A stretch of 46,628 bases of DNA, taken from assembly GCA_009726135.1 (NCBI GenBank), contig WLIQ01000005.1, positions 1 to 46,628 of the forward strand, read 5' to 3'. Shown piece by piece: positions 10,069-19,842 of the stretch. The translations under genes and the position numbers were made by a program. Origin of the DNA: Actinomycetota bacterium (GTDB lineage Bacteria > Actinomycetota > Actinomycetes > Nanopelagicales > Nanopelagicaceae). The stretch's first letter is position 1. Every line of letters starts with the position of its first letter. The notes beneath the pieces were generated by a model. That model made no database searches. It saw only the letters and a list, made by a program, of their open reading frames with translations, and was not told the DNA's origin.

Positions 10069-10788
10069 TTAGCTTGCCTCGAACGCTGCAGAGAATTCTT
10101 CAACAAGGAAAGTACCGCTTTTGCGCTCCCATAATTTTCCATTGAAGAAAACCGTAGGGGTCCCTTGCACATTGTATTTTGCCATCGATTCGTAAGCTGA
10201 CTTAACAAGATCTAACTTTGAAACCTTAGTAACGCAATCAACAAATGATGGTGACTCCAGTCCTGCGTACTTTCCGATTTTGATTAGGTTTTGAGTTGTA
10301 TAAAACCCAGAATTTTCAAGTGCTGGTTGAACTAAATACATTGCTTTGTGGAAATCTAAATAGTGTCCCTCATCGGCTGCGCAATATGCAGCATTAGCGG
10401 CAGCAACTGATTCATTGCCAAGAAATGAAAGTACGTGATAAACGACATTTGCTTTTTTTGCGCGAATCAAATCATCTATATAAGCACCATTTGCGACCTC
10501 AAAAGTATTACAGACCGGACACTGTGGGTCTTCCCATAAGTCGATTGTTTTGGCGGCGCCAGTATTGATCGAAATTCCTGATCCATTATTTGTATCAACC
10601 GTGGCGGCAACGGCTGCGCCTACTTTGAAATCCTTAAGAGCAATAAAGGACTCATTAGCTTTAGTCTTTTGCCCAACAACACTAAATATCGCACCAGTTG
10701 CCACTACTAAGGTGACCATGCCGATAACTAACCACCTAGTGAAGTTGTCTCCGCCAGATGCCTTAGTTGCCTTAGCCTGCTTTACCAT
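10069..10788 (-). CDS. Membrane-anchored DsbA-like thiol oxidoreductase
   Basis: A 239-residue protein with one N-terminal membrane helix (about 18-39) and an extracytoplasmic thioredoxin-fold domain of the DsbA type. The active site is C90-P-V-C93 (LWEDPQCPVC), with the cis-proline loop GTPTVFFNG (P211) near the end and an inserted helical region between them. An isolated cysteine pair in the insert (C117 and about C183) could be structural. It probably forms or isomerises disulfides in exported proteins. The start has GAGGAG four nt upstream. Its ATG overlaps the stop of the upstream MauE-like gene (TAATG). That coupling suggests the two work together, with the MauE-like protein as the probable membrane reoxidant. 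Confidence 0.9.
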   Translation of the reverse strand: MVKQAKATKASGGDNFTRWLVIGMVTLVVATGAIFSVVGQKTKANESFIALKDFKVGAAVAATVDTNNGSGISINTGAAKTIDLWEDPQCPVCNTFEVANGAYIDDLIRAKKANVVYHVLSFLGNESVAAANAAYCAADEGHYLDFHKAMYLVQPALENSGFYTTQNLIKIGKYAGLESPSFVDCVTKVSKLDLVKSAYESMAKYNVQGTPTVFFNGKLWERKSGTFLVEEFSAAFEAS

Positions 10789-11285
10789 TACTGCTCCTCG
10801 ATTATTTGAAGTGGTTTTTCAATACTTAAAAGGCCATATGGGAAAAAGTATAGATAAATGCCTGTTAATGCCAAACCTAAATCGCGCAATATCTCTACTA
10901 AATATGCACGATGCACTTCGGCCGCCTTACTTGGATCTACAGCTCCCCCACCTCCAAAGCAGCCACAATCAATAAGTATCCCGCGAGCCCACACAGAAAT
11001 AATTGCGACTACAAAAATGAGCATTACTGCTGTGGCAACTACCGCCGCGAATCTGATTGACAGCCCGATAATGAGCAGAACGCCAATTGCAATTTCTAGC
11101 CACGGCAATGCATAACCCATCAGGTGAGCGATATTTGTTGGAAGGATTTTGTAGGCAGCGACTGCGCCTGCAGATTCATCGGGTTTGAAAGCTTTTAATC
11201 CCCCGGCAACGAGTAAGACTCCACCAAGTAACAAACGAGAAACGAGAGAAATTATCGGTTGAAATTTTTTATTGATATTCCTCAT
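10788..11285 (-). CDS. MauE/DoxX-type membrane protein, probable redox partner of the DsbA-like protein
   Basis: A 165-residue protein with four predicted membrane helices (about 12-30, 55-72, 78-98 and 128-148) and a short extracytoplasmic loop carrying C107-G-C109 within DCGCFGGGG. This pattern is typical of the MauE branch of the DoxX-like superfamily, whose founding member is required for disulfide-rich methylamine dehydrogenase maturation. Since no mau genes are present, the likely role (inference) is passing electrons between the neighbouring DsbA-like enzyme and the quinone pool, in place of DsbB or VKOR. Its ATG overlaps the trpA stop by 4 bp and its stop overlaps the next start by 1 bp, so translation is tightly coupled. 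Confidence 0.87.
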   Translation of the reverse strand: MRNINKKFQPIISLVSRLLLGGVLLVAGGLKAFKPDESAGAVAAYKILPTNIAHLMGYALPWLEIAIGVLLIIGLSIRFAAVVATAVMLIFVVAIISVWARGILIDCGCFGGGGAVDPSKAAEVHRAYLVEILRDLGLALTGIYLYFFPYGLLSIEKPLQIIEEQ

Positions 11286-12085
11286 CGTCCTTCACGAACT
11301 CCTAGCGCCAATTCTTTGGCTAATGCTGTGATTGCATCGAGACCTTCTTGTTCACTCTTTGCATTGAGAAGCAATTTAATGAAAGCAGAGCCCACGATTA
11401 CTCCATCAGAATACGCGGCTACTTGCTTTGCTTGTTCTCGAGTAGATACACCTAAGCCTACAGAGACTGGAAGTTTGGTTGCGTTTTTTACACGAGCGAC
11501 AAGGGCACTAGCATCAACTGAGACATCGGTACGTGTTCCTGTCACACCCATAACAGATGCGGCGTAAACAAAGCCTCCGGTTTTTGATACTACTTGAGCC
11601 AATCGATCATCTGCCGTACTGGGCGCAACCACGTAAATTGGATTAATTCCATGTTTAGTCGTTGCCTCTAACCAGCGGCCAGATTCTTCGATTGTTAAAT
11701 CAGGAGTAATTACTCCTGAACCACCGTTATCAATAATTGATTTCGCAAATGCATCCACACCATATTTTTCAATGGGATTCCAATACGTCATAACTACTGC
11801 GGCTACACCAGCAGTAGTTGCTGTCTTTAGTGCCGAAAAAACATCGGCGGCATTTGTGCCACCTTTTATCGAAATTTCTGCAGCTTCTTGAATCGTTGGT
11901 CCATCCATAACTGGATCGCTGTATGGGTAACCAATTTCAATAGCATCAACACCTGCCGCGGCTAAAGCGATAATGGCTTTTGCGCATCCTGACTGCGACG
12001 GAAAACCAGCCGGAATATAGGCAATTAACGCAGCCCGATTCTCACTTCTAACTCTTTCAAATAACGTATCGAGCGGTGTGCTCAC
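11282..12085 (-). CDS. trpA: Tryptophan synthase alpha chain
   Basis: Cleaves indole-3-glycerol phosphate to indole and glyceraldehyde 3-phosphate; indole is channelled to TrpB in the alpha2-beta2 complex. It has 267 residues with a TIM-barrel fold. The catalytic acids E50 and D61 lie in [18 protein letters not shown], the family signature. Phosphate-binding loops are recognisable at [11 protein letters not shown] and GVIVGSAF near the C-terminus. It overlaps trpB by 4 bp (ATGA) and the MauE-like gene by 4 bp. Last trp gene of the block. Confidence 0.98.
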   Translation of the reverse strand: MSTPLDTLFERVRSENRAALIAYIPAGFPSQSGCAKAIIALAAAGVDAIEIGYPYSDPVMDGPTIQEAAEISIKGGTNAADVFSALKTATTAGVAAVVMTYWNPIEKYGVDAFAKSIIDNGGSGVITPDLTIEESGRWLEATTKHGINPIYVVAPSTADDRLAQVVSKTGGFVYAASVMGVTGTRTDVSVDASALVARVKNATKLPVSVGLGVSTREQAKQVAAYSDGVIVGSAFIKLLLNAKSEQEGLDAITALAKELALGVREGR

Positions 12086-13278
12086 AATGGGATTCCAAAA
12101 TACTGCGCTGCTGTTTGTACGTCTTTATCTCCACGTCCAGAGAGATTAATAAGAAGGGTGGCATCTGGACCTAGTTCATTACCGATAACTAAAGCACCAG
12201 CTAAAGCGTGCGCGGTTTCAATCGCTGGAATAATTCCTTCGGTTCGACACAACAATGCAAATGCTGCCATTGCTGCATCATCATTAACTGCTCGGTATTC
12301 GGCGCGACCAATGTCATGTAAGTAGGCATGCTCTGGACCAACGCCTGGATAATCTAATCCGGCAGAAATCGAATGGGACTCAACTGTTTGACCATTCGCA
12401 TCCTGTAAAACATAAGAGCGTGTTCCGTGCAATACGCCAGCAGATCCGCCTGTAATTGTTGCGGCATGACGACCAGTTTCGACTCCATCCCCACCAGCTT
12501 CTAATCCAATTAATCGAACACTCGTATCTGGAATAAAAGCATGGAAAATTCCGATTGCATTGGATCCACCACCGATACATGCGAGTACTGCATCAGGTAA
12601 TTTCCCTGTGAGAGCAATTACTTGTTCGCGTGCTTCTTCACCGATTATTTTGTGAAAATCACGGACCAAAGTTGGGAATGGATGTGGACCGGCTACCGTA
12701 CCTAACATGTAGTGAGTCGTTGCAACATTAGTAACCCAGTCACGCATTGCTTCATTAATTGCATCTTTTAAAGTTCGTGAACCAGAAGTAACTGGAACAA
12801 CTTCTGCCCCTAATAACTTCATCCGTGCCACGTTGAGAGATTGGCGGCGAGTATCTTCTTCACCCATGTAAACAACGCACTCAAGACCCATCAATGCCGC
12901 AGCAGTTGCTGCTGCTACACCGTGTTGTCCAGCACCTGTTTCAGCGATGATGCGTTTCTTACCCATCTTCTTGGTGAGAAGGGCTTGACCTAAAACATTA
13001 TTGATTTTATGGCTACCAGTGTGATTAAGGTCCTCACGCTTTAACAAAATTCGCGCTCCACCAGCGTGTTCTGCAAATCTTTTGGCTTCGGTTATCAAAC
13101 TTGGGCGTCCTGTGTACGTACGATGAAGTTCGGCAAGTTCTGCCTGGAAAACAGGATCAGATTTTGCTGCATTATGCGCTGCTTCTAACTCATCTAGTGC
13201 ACCGATGAGGGCTTCGGGAACAAAACGTCCACCGTACTGTCCAAAATGCCCCAGGACATCGCTAGTTTGAATACTCAT
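12082..13278 (-). CDS. trpB: Tryptophan synthase beta chain
   Basis: PLP enzyme joining indole and L-serine to give L-tryptophan. Its 398 residues match the TrpB1 type. The PLP lysine is K91 in [14 protein letters not shown], the glycine-rich phosphate loop is [10 protein letters not shown], and the N-terminal [12 protein letters not shown] is the TrpB1 signature. The [13 protein letters not shown] loop ([15 protein letters not shown]) is also present. The gene overlaps both trpC and trpA by 4 bp, consistent with stoichiometric coupling of the synthase subunits. Confidence 0.98.
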   Translation of the reverse strand: MSIQTSDVLGHFGQYGGRFVPEALIGALDELEAAHNAAKSDPVFQAELAELHRTYTGRPSLITEAKRFAEHAGGARILLKREDLNHTGSHKINNVLGQALLTKKMGKKRIIAETGAGQHGVAAATAAALMGLECVVYMGEEDTRRQSLNVARMKLLGAEVVPVTSGSRTLKDAINEAMRDWVTNVATTHYMLGTVAGPHPFPTLVRDFHKIIGEEAREQVIALTGKLPDAVLACIGGGSNAIGIFHAFIPDTSVRLIGLEAGGDGVETGRHAATITGGSAGVLHGTRSYVLQDANGQTVESHSISAGLDYPGVGPEHAYLHDIGRAEYRAVNDDAAMAAFALLCRTEGIIPAIETAHALAGALVIGNELGPDATLLINLSGRGDKDVQTAAQYFGIPL

Positions 13279-14060
13279 TGCTCAATCCTACCGAGACCTA
13301 GAAGTTCTCGCATTGCTAATGATAAATCCCCCGCACGTACCAAGGCCTCACCCACCAAAATCGCATTAGCACCATTGGACTGTGCAAATTCCACATCTAT
13401 GCGAGTTGAAATTCCGGATTCAGCGACCCTGACCACATCACTGGGGATCCGCGGGATGAGTTCGGCAAAGGCTTGTGCATCTACGTCCAAGGTTTTTAAG
13501 TTTCGTGAATTCACGCCAACAATCTTCGGGGAAATCTCAAGGGCTCGCTCTAACTCATCATTTGTGTGAACTTCAACAAGTGCGCGCATCCCTAAGCCTT
13601 CTGCCAACTGATGAAAATCATTTAGTTGAGATTGGCTAAGGGCCGCGACGATCAGAAGCACAACATCTGCACCATGGGCTCGGGCTTCGAAAAATTGATA
13701 TTCATCGACCATAAAATCTTTGCGAAGAATCGGAATACTGACGCGCGAGCGAACTGCGTCGAGATCATCTAATGAACCACCGAATCGACGTTGCTCGGTT
13801 AACACACTTATGACGGATGCACCTGCACCTTCATATTGTTCGGCTAGCCCCGCTGGATCTGCAATTGAAGCAAGGACACCTTTACTTGGTGAAGAACGTT
13901 TTACTTCAGCAATAACTGACATCTCTGAAGACCTTAATGTTGCCAGGGGATCTCGTACCGGTGCTGCTTGATCCATTGCCTCTTGCAACTGCGCCAAAGG
14001 TTTTCTACGCGCAGCTAAATCTTCGCGTACTCCCTCGATAATTGAATCAAGCACACTCAT
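13275..14060 (-). CDS. trpC: Indole-3-glycerol phosphate synthase
   Basis: Closes the ring of CdRP to give indole-3-glycerol phosphate, with loss of CO2 and water. A 261-residue monofunctional TIM-barrel protein. Key signatures are [13 protein letters not shown] (catalytic Lys), [26 protein letters not shown] and VAESGIST. It is not fused to TrpF; no trpF exists in the window, consistent with PriA doing that step. Its ATG overlaps the stop of the 56-codon gene upstream by 4 bp. Confidence 0.98.
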   Translation of the reverse strand: MSVLDSIIEGVREDLAARRKPLAQLQEAMDQAAPVRDPLATLRSSEMSVIAEVKRSSPSKGVLASIADPAGLAEQYEGAGASVISVLTEQRRFGGSLDDLDAVRSRVSIPILRKDFMVDEYQFFEARAHGADVVLLIVAALSQSQLNDFHQLAEGLGMRALVEVHTNDELERALEISPKIVGVNSRNLKTLDVDAQAFAELIPRIPSDVVRVAESGISTRIDVEFAQSNGANAILVGEALVRAGDLSLAMRELLGLGRIEQ

Positions 14061-14227
14061 GCTTTGTCCTCATCCGTTGGATCGATGCCTTTGTCCAACG
14101 CGCTCCAGGAATTGAGGATTCGAGGTTTTCTTTCATAGCGTGACGATAAGTTAAATTTTTTACCAATGAGAACCACTACAACGAAAACTACAATGATACT
14201 GATCGATATAGCTAATGATTGATTCAT
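14057..14227 (-). CDS. 56-residue single-pass membrane protein in the trp operon
   Basis: A small gene that exactly fills the space between trpE and trpC: its ATG shares one base with the trpE stop (TGATG) and its TGA overlaps the trpC ATG by four. The product starts with a hydrophobic helix (about residues 5-22, ISISIIVVFVVVVLIG), then a basic stretch (KK, RYERK) and an acidic tail with WSALDKGIDPTDED. In mycobacteria and streptomycetes this slot holds a larger membrane protein (Trp_oprn_chp family, about 200 aa). As I recall, those proteins also end in a W-x-x-L-D-x-G-x-DPT motif. This may be a minimal version keeping one helix and that tail. Function unknown; cytoplasmic tail inferred from the positive residues after the helix. 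Confidence 0.75.
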   Translation of the reverse strand: MNQSLAISISIIVVFVVVVLIGKKFNLSSRYERKPRILNSWSALDKGIDPTDEDKA

Positions 14228-15711
14228 CAATTTTTACGCAATCTATTAGCTGAATCGATAGCCATCAGAACAGCTGCTGCTTTATTTCGGCACTCTTGGT
14301 TCTCAGATTCAGGATCTGAGTCGGCAACAATTCCTGCACCCGCTTGTACATAAGCGATGCCCTCACGTATGAGGGCGGTTCTAATTGCAATGCACGTATC
14401 AATATTGCCGGTGAAATCTATGTACCCAACAATGCCGCCATAGACTCCACGTCGAGTTGGCTCGAGTTGTTCAATGATCTCCATTGCACGTGGTTTAGGC
14501 GCACCCGATAAAGTTCCAGCTGGAAAAACAGAAAAGAGAGCATCTACCGGAGTTGCGGTATCTGCTAACTTTCCAGTTACTGTAGAAACTATATGCATTA
14601 CATGCGAATATCTTTCGATGTGCATAAAATCAATAACCTCAACCGACCCAGGCGCACATACGCGCCCTAAATCATTGCGCCCTAAATCTACGAGCATCAA
14701 ATGCTCTGCTCTCTCTTTTGGATCAGCTAATAGCTCTTCACCTAAGCGGTGATCCTCTTCTGGAGATGATGAGCGCTTACGAGTTCCAGCGATTGGATGA
14801 ATCATCACTTCGCGATCATTTACTTTTACTAATGCTTCAGGACTAGATCCCACGATTGTGACACCTTCGATGAAGCGAAAGAGATACATGTAGGGACTTG
14901 GATTATTGAGACGAAGCATTCGATAGACATCAATTGCCTCTGCAGTACATGACATTGAGAAACGCTGTGAAAGAACTATTTGGAAGGCTTCACCCGCAAG
15001 GATTTCCTCCTTCGCAATCGCAATTTTTGCTTTAAATTCTTCCCCGGTCATATTTGCATTAAAAGTGGGAGCGGCATGAGAATCAATCTGTGCGATATCA
15101 CCAGGCAAGGAAACTGCTAAATCCTTTTGCATCCGATCAAGGCGTTCATTACAAGATGCGAAAGCTTCATCGATACGGTCATCGCTTCCGTCCCAGTTAA
15201 TTGCATTTGCAATCAAGGTAATCGTTCCATCACTATGGTCAAGAACGGCTAAATCACTGGTCAACATAAAACTGAGTTCAGGAAGTGGCAAATCTTTTAC
15301 TGAAAGGTTAGGAAGCTTTTCTAAGCGACGAACAACGTCATAACCCATAAAGCCAACTAAACCTCCAGTTAATGGCGGAAGACCTGCAATCTTGGGAGAT
15401 TTTAAGTGTGCGGCAGATAGTCTTAACGCCTCTAGAGGATCAATTCCAGTTGGTGCGCCTGCTGGTGCGCTGCCCTGCCAATACGCTTTTCCATCCTTTT
15501 CACTCAACGTCGCTTCACTTCGAACGCCTATAAATGAATAACGTGACCAAGCACCGCCGTGTTCGGCCGACTCAAGTAAAAAAGTATTAGGCGCATCTTT
15601 AGCTAATTTTCTGTAAACACCTAACGGCGTTTCGCCATCTGCGAGCAAGCGGCGCGAAACCGGAATTACGTTGGAAACCTTTGCATAAGCGCGAAACTCT
15701 TCCAGGTTCAT
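14227..15711 (-). CDS. trpE: Anthranilate synthase component I
   Basis: Converts chorismate and ammonia (from the TrpG glutaminase) to anthranilate, the committing step of tryptophan synthesis. It has 494 residues. The N-terminal LLES motif (45-48) belongs to the tryptophan feedback site, so allosteric inhibition is likely retained. The C-terminal chorismate-binding domain shows FQIVLSQRF, IAGTRKRS, ERAEHLMLVDLGRNDLGRV and GTLSGAPKPRAMEIIE. No trpG or trpD is present. It begins 4 bp after hisI, without a strong ribosome site, so it is likely translated by coupling. There is no room for a trp leader attenuator in front of it, and expression must come from the his side. Confidence 0.97.
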   Translation of the reverse strand: MNLEEFRAYAKVSNVIPVSRRLLADGETPLGVYRKLAKDAPNTFLLESAEHGGAWSRYSFIGVRSEATLSEKDGKAYWQGSAPAGAPTGIDPLEALRLSAAHLKSPKIAGLPPLTGGLVGFMGYDVVRRLEKLPNLSVKDLPLPELSFMLTSDLAVLDHSDGTITLIANAINWDGSDDRIDEAFASCNERLDRMQKDLAVSLPGDIAQIDSHAAPTFNANMTGEEFKAKIAIAKEEILAGEAFQIVLSQRFSMSCTAEAIDVYRMLRLNNPSPYMYLFRFIEGVTIVGSSPEALVKVNDREVMIHPIAGTRKRSSSPEEDHRLGEELLADPKERAEHLMLVDLGRNDLGRVCAPGSVEVIDFMHIERYSHVMHIVSTVTGKLADTATPVDALFSVFPAGTLSGAPKPRAMEIIEQLEPTRRGVYGGIVGYIDFTGNIDTCIAIRTALIREGIAYVQAGAGIVADSDPESENQECRNKAAAVLMAIDSANRLRKN

Positions 15712-15715
15712 TGGA

Positions 15716-16054
15716 TTAATCCATCGCTATCGGTTTATGGAAACATGTATTTTCACCGGTATGACAAGCAACTCCGGTTTGTTTTACTACTACTAGCAGT
15801 GCATCGCCATCGCAATCAAGTGATACTGATTGCACTTCTTGAAAATGGCCAGAAGTTGCTCCTTTAACCCAAATCTCGTCGCGAGAACGTGAAAAGTAAG
15901 TTGCTTTGCCTGTCTTTAATGTAAGCGCTAAAGATTCTGTATTCATGTAAGCAAGCATCAAAACGTCTTTGGTTGTCACTTCTTGGACAACTGCAGGAAT
16001 GAGCGTATGTGGATCTTTGAGCATTTGTGCAACTGATGGATCAAGGATGCTCAT
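15716..16054 (-). CDS. hisI: Phosphoribosyl-AMP cyclohydrolase
   Basis: Third step of histidine synthesis: opens the adenine ring of PR-AMP. At 112 residues it is the cyclohydrolase domain alone, not fused to HisE. The signature LMLAYMNTESLALTLKTG and the metal/zinc residues in DCDGD, GVACHTG and NTCF are present. An AGGAC ribosome site lies just before the ATG. It follows hisF by 14 bp and precedes trpE by 4 bp, forming the junction between the his and trp parts of the block. Confidence 0.97.
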   Translation of the reverse strand: MSILDPSVAQMLKDPHTLIPAVVQEVTTKDVLMLAYMNTESLALTLKTGKATYFSRSRDEIWVKGATSGHFQEVQSVSLDCDGDALLVVVKQTGVACHTGENTCFHKPIAMD

Positions 16055-16068
16055 GTCCTAATTCTGCC

Positions 16069-16842
16069 TTATCGGGCAGCCTGCATGCGAACCGGATAAT
16101 TGTGGGCATTGAGATAGGACTTCACATCACTTATGCGGTGAATACCAAAGTGAAACACGCTGGCGGCAAGTAGTGCGTTAGCGCCTGCATCGATTGCTGC
16201 GGCGAAATCCTCAAGGGCTCCGGCCCCACCGCTAGCAATCAGTGGAACTTTAGAAACTGCTCGAACTGCTGTGATCATTCCAATGTCATATCCCGCACGA
16301 GTGCCATCTGCATCCATAGAGTTAAGAAGGATTTCACCTGCGCCAAGAGCACATGCTTTTTCGGTCCAAGCTAGTGCATCTATTCCTGTACCTTCACGGC
16401 CACCATGTGTTGTGACTTCAAAGCCTGACTCGGTACGTGCGCGGCGCGCATCAACTGATAGAACTAAAACTTGTGAACCAAATCTATCTGCAATTTGCGC
16501 GATTAATTCTGGTCTCTCTAACGCTGCCGTATTTATTGATACCTTATCGGCGCCTGCGCGAAGTAAACGATTAACATCTTCTACGCTTCTAATACCCCCA
16601 CCAACAGTAAGTGGAATAAATACTTGTTCAGCAGTTCGTCGAACAACATCTAACGTTGTTTCGCGTCCAATAACACTTGCTGAGATATCTAAAAACGTTA
16701 GCTCATCGACTCCTTCGCGCCCGTAGAGAGCCGCCATTTCAACAGGATCACCTGCATCAACTAAGTTGGTGAAGTTGACTCCCTTGACTACGCGTCCATC
16801 AGTAACATCAAGACAGGCAATAATTCGTACTGAAAGTGTCAT
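16069..16842 (-). CDS. hisF: Imidazole glycerol phosphate synthase subunit HisF
   Basis: Cyclase subunit that uses ammonia from HisH to form imidazole glycerol phosphate and AICAR from PRFAR. A 257-residue beta/alpha barrel. Catalytic D12 lies in [16 protein letters not shown]; the second acid lies in [11 protein letters not shown]. Phosphate loops TVGGGIRS and ASGGAG are intact. It overlaps priA by 4 bp; hisH is one gene upstream. Confidence 0.98.
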   Translation of the reverse strand: MTLSVRIIACLDVTDGRVVKGVNFTNLVDAGDPVEMAALYGREGVDELTFLDISASVIGRETTLDVVRRTAEQVFIPLTVGGGIRSVEDVNRLLRAGADKVSINTAALERPELIAQIADRFGSQVLVLSVDARRARTESGFEVTTHGGREGTGIDALAWTEKACALGAGEILLNSMDADGTRAGYDIGMITAVRAVSKVPLIASGGAGALEDFAAAIDAGANALLAASVFHFGIHRISDVKSYLNAHNYPVRMQAAR

Positions 16843-17564
16843 CGACCAGTAACTTTCAAAGCCTCTTGCAAAGTAAATGCCCCCGCATACAAGGCTTTGC
16901 CTACAATCGCGCCTTCAACACCAACTTTATTTAAGTTACTTAATGCGGCGATATCTGCGAGTGAAGAAATTCCCCCACTTGCAACTACAGGTTTCTTGGT
17001 AACAGCGCACACCGATTGAAGAAGTTCTAGATTTGGCCCAGCAAGAGTTCCATCTTTTGTCACATCTGTGACTACATATCTGGCGCACCCATCTTTTTCT
17101 AAGCGCTCAAGAATTTCAAAAAGATCCCCACCCACTTTGGTCCAACCACGTGCGGCAAGAACATGTCCGCGCACATCAAGACCAACGGCAATGCGATCAC
17201 CAAATTCACCAATCACTTGAGCTGTCCATTCTGGATCTTCTAGAGCGGCCGTTCCTAAATTAACTCGATGACAACCCGTGGCAAGTGCACGGCGGAGAGA
17301 TTCATCGTCTCGAATTCCGCCAGAGAGTTCGACTTTTATATCAAGAGCTCCAATAACGTGTGCCAATAGTTCGGCGTTACTGCCACGACCAAAAGCTGCA
17401 TCTAAATCAACTAGGTGTATCCATTCAGCGCCTGCAGCTTGAAATTCAAGGGCGACTTCAAGTGGTGCACCGTAGATGCTCTCCTGTGCAAGTTCACCTT
17501 GAACAAGGCGAACAGCACGTCCATCTTTAACATCAACGGCAGGTAATAGCTCCAAATAACTCAT
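16839..17564 (-). CDS. priA: Phosphoribosyl isomerase PriA (HisA, probably also TrpF)
   Basis: Isomerises ProFAR to PRFAR in histidine synthesis. In Actinobacteria the same barrel also isomerises PRA to CdRP for tryptophan (TrpF). The start is the ATG at 17564, which overlaps the hisH stop (ATGA), giving 241 residues; a TTG five codons earlier is less likely. D11 (PAVDVKDG), R19, D130 and D171 ([11 protein letters not shown]) line up with the residues used by mycobacterial PriA. Dual activity is inferred from those residues, the lineage and the lack of trpF in the trp block. Flanked by hisH and hisF with 4-bp overlaps on both sides. Confidence 0.93.
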   Translation of the reverse strand: MSYLELLPAVDVKDGRAVRLVQGELAQESIYGAPLEVALEFQAAGAEWIHLVDLDAAFGRGSNAELLAHVIGALDIKVELSGGIRDDESLRRALATGCHRVNLGTAALEDPEWTAQVIGEFGDRIAVGLDVRGHVLAARGWTKVGGDLFEILERLEKDGCARYVVTDVTKDGTLAGPNLELLQSVCAVTKKPVVASGGISSLADIAALSNLNKVGVEGAIVGKALYAGAFTLQEALKVTGR

Positions 17565-18163
17565 AGTGTTTTCGTCCAATTCTTAATCAGAGCAAGACCA
17601 GCATCTCCCGATTTTTCAGGGTGAAACTGTGTCGCCGATACATATCCATCTTCGACGGCCGATAAAAACTTTTCACCGTGAGTTGTCCAACTCTGCAACT
17701 TGCCCACAGCTTTCTTTGCTGCATAAGAATGTACAAAATAGAAAGATTCCTTTTCGATTCCTTGAAACAAAACCGAAGCAGCATCACTTTCAACGCTATT
17801 CCAACCCATATGGGGAAGGATGGGGGCTTGCATTAGGGATACTTCTCCATCCCAAATTCCCAGACCAACATGTTGACCATTTTCACTATGCTCTGTGCCT
17901 CGGCTAAAGAGAATCTGCATTCCAATACAAATTCCAAGTACCGGCCGTTCATTCGATATTCTTTCTCGAATAATTTCTTGCCCTTCGATTGCATTCAATC
18001 CATTCATGCACGCTGCAAATGCACCAACACCTGGGACAACTAAACCATCAGCGTTAAGTGCAACCGTGCGATCAGAAGTGACAACTACATCTAAACCCGA
18101 AGTTGCGAATGCTCTTTCGGCAGAACGTAAGTTGCCAGATCCGTAATCAAGTATTGCGATCAA
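17561..18163 (-). CDS. hisH: Imidazole glycerol phosphate synthase subunit HisH
   Basis: Glutaminase subunit that feeds ammonia to HisF. It has 200 residues with a class I amidotransferase triad: C79 in VLGICIGMQ, and H181 and E183 in TQFHPEKSG. The N-terminal DYGSGNLRS is typical of HisH. The start codon is TTG (18163), overlapping the hisB stop as TTGA, with AAAGG upstream; no ATG fits the family N-terminus. It overlaps priA by 4 bp. Confidence 0.97.
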   Translation of the reverse strand: MIAILDYGSGNLRSAERAFATSGLDVVVTSDRTVALNADGLVVPGVGAFAACMNGLNAIEGQEIIRERISNERPVLGICIGMQILFSRGTEHSENGQHVGLGIWDGEVSLMQAPILPHMGWNSVESDAASVLFQGIEKESFYFVHSYAAKKAVGKLQSWTTHGEKFLSAVEDGYVSATQFHPEKSGDAGLALIKNWTKTL

Positions 18164-18744
18164 AGAGAACCTTTTGTAGAAGGAATCCCAACAACTCTGC
18201 CATCTAGTGAAACTGCATCACGCAAAGCTCGTGCAACGGCCTTAAATTGAGCCTCAAAAACATGGTGGGCATTACGGCCTTCAAGAACACGAATGTGGAG
18301 AGCAATATGGGCTTCTGCCACGATTGATTCCCAGATGTGCTTACCCAATGTTGTATCAAAAGTTCCGATGAGTTCAACGATTTCAGGTTGGCGATGGACT
18401 AAATATGGTCGACCCGAAAGATCGACAGCGGCTTGAACCAAAACTTCATCCAACGGAACCATTGCATCACCAAAGCGACGGATACCGGCTTTGTCCCCCA
18501 ACGCTTCACGAAGAGCTTGACCAAATGCAAGCGAAGTGTCTTCAACGCTATGGTGTGAATCAACATCAACGTCGCCTTTTGTTTTAACTGTTAGGTCAAA
18601 GCCGGAGTGCTTTCCTAACTGAGACATCATGTGATCAAAAAACGGTACTCCCGTTGAAACATCGATAACACCCTGGCCATCTAAATTGAGTTCGACTAAT
18701 ACATGCGACTCTTTGGTTTCTCTTTCAACGCGTGCTTTTCTCAT
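18160..18744 (-). CDS. hisB: Imidazoleglycerol-phosphate dehydratase
   Basis: Dehydrates imidazole glycerol phosphate to imidazole acetol phosphate; a manganese enzyme. At 194 residues it is the dehydratase alone, without the phosphatase domain of E. coli HisB. Metal-binding motifs FFDHMMSQLGKHSG, DSHHSVEDT and HHVFEAQFKAVARAL are all present. It follows hisC by 12 bp. Confidence 0.98.
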   Translation of the reverse strand: MRKARVERETKESHVLVELNLDGQGVIDVSTGVPFFDHMMSQLGKHSGFDLTVKTKGDVDVDSHHSVEDTSLAFGQALREALGDKAGIRRFGDAMVPLDEVLVQAAVDLSGRPYLVHRQPEIVELIGTFDTTLGKHIWESIVAEAHIALHIRVLEGRNAHHVFEAQFKAVARALRDAVSLDGRVVGIPSTKGSL

Positions 18745-18756
18745 GGCGGCCTTTCC

Positions 18757-19842
18757 TTAGATAAGTTCTTTTAATGCAGATATAAAAAGAGTATTTTCGG
18801 CTTCATTGCCAACGCTGACACGCAAATATCCCTCGAGGCCAACATCCCTTATGAGGACGCCTTTGCCTAGAAGATCACTCCAAAGTTTAGGGGTATCAGC
18901 CTTGAATCCCGTAAAGAGAATGAAGTTTGCCGCACTTGGAATAGTTTTCAAGCCCAAATTGTGGAGTTCTACAACTAAAGCCTCACGAGCAGCAATAAGC
19001 GTTGAAACGTAACCCAAAAGTTCATCTTTGAAATCGATGGCAGTACAAGCAGCAGCCTGAGTGATCGCACTTAAGTGATAAGGCAAACGAACAAGCATCA
19101 TTGCATCTTTAACCGCACCATCGCACACTAAGTAACCTAGTCGAGCACCAGCAAAGGCAAAGGCTTTGCTCATCGTACGAATAACTAAAACATGTGGATT
19201 TTTTCGAATGAGGGCGACCGCAGATTCCTGCGATGAAAATTCTGCATACGCTTCGTCAACAACGAGCAGGCCGCAAACTTTTACACAAGCATCGGCTAGC
19301 AGTTGAATCTCAGCAATCGTAATCGATCCGCCCGTAGGGTTATTAGGTGTAGTGATAAAAGTGATTTTGGGCTTTAGAGAAGCAATCTGCAAAACTGCAG
19401 ATTCAACATCGAGAGAGAAATCGGGATTACGTTTTCCATCTACCCAGTTGGTGCCACACACATTCGCAATCAGTGGGTGCATTGAATATGAAGGGGTGAA
19501 TCCAAGAGCTACTCCTTCACCAAAAGCTAAGAAAATAGATTGGATAATCTCATTGCTTCCATTTGCTGCCCAGATGTTATTCATTGAAAAATCTGTGCCG
19601 CTTGCAGAGTTTATGTAGTTAGCTAATTTGGTACGAAGTTGAATTGCATCACGATCTGGGTAGCGATTTAAATCTGCCGAAACTTTCAAAACCGCTTCGG
19701 CAATGGCCTGTTGAAGTGCAGGAGATGGCGAATACGGATTCTCATTGGTATTTAGTGCAGCATCAGCTGGAAGTTGAGGCGCACCATAAGGAGTCAGTGG
19801 CGACAAATCGTTGCGTAGTGGCAACCATGCTGGCCAGTTCAT
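18757..19842 (-). CDS. hisC: Histidinol-phosphate aminotransferase
   Basis: PLP-dependent aminotransferase producing histidinol phosphate. It has 361 residues with fold type I. The substrate and cofactor motifs NTNENPYSPS (32-41), TPNNPTGG and DEAYAEF are present, and the PLP lysine is K226 in MSKAFAFAGARLGY. Its ATG directly follows the hisD stop (TAAATG) with no gap, so translation is coupled. Confidence 0.97.
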   Translation of the reverse strand: MNWPAWLPLRNDLSPLTPYGAPQLPADAALNTNENPYSPSPALQQAIAEAVLKVSADLNRYPDRDAIQLRTKLANYINSASGTDFSMNNIWAANGSNEIIQSIFLAFGEGVALGFTPSYSMHPLIANVCGTNWVDGKRNPDFSLDVESAVLQIASLKPKITFITTPNNPTGGSITIAEIQLLADACVKVCGLLVVDEAYAEFSSQESAVALIRKNPHVLVIRTMSKAFAFAGARLGYLVCDGAVKDAMMLVRLPYHLSAITQAAACTAIDFKDELLGYVSTLIAAREALVVELHNLGLKTIPSAANFILFTGFKADTPKLWSDLLGKGVLIRDVGLEGYLRVSVGNEAENTLFISALKELI

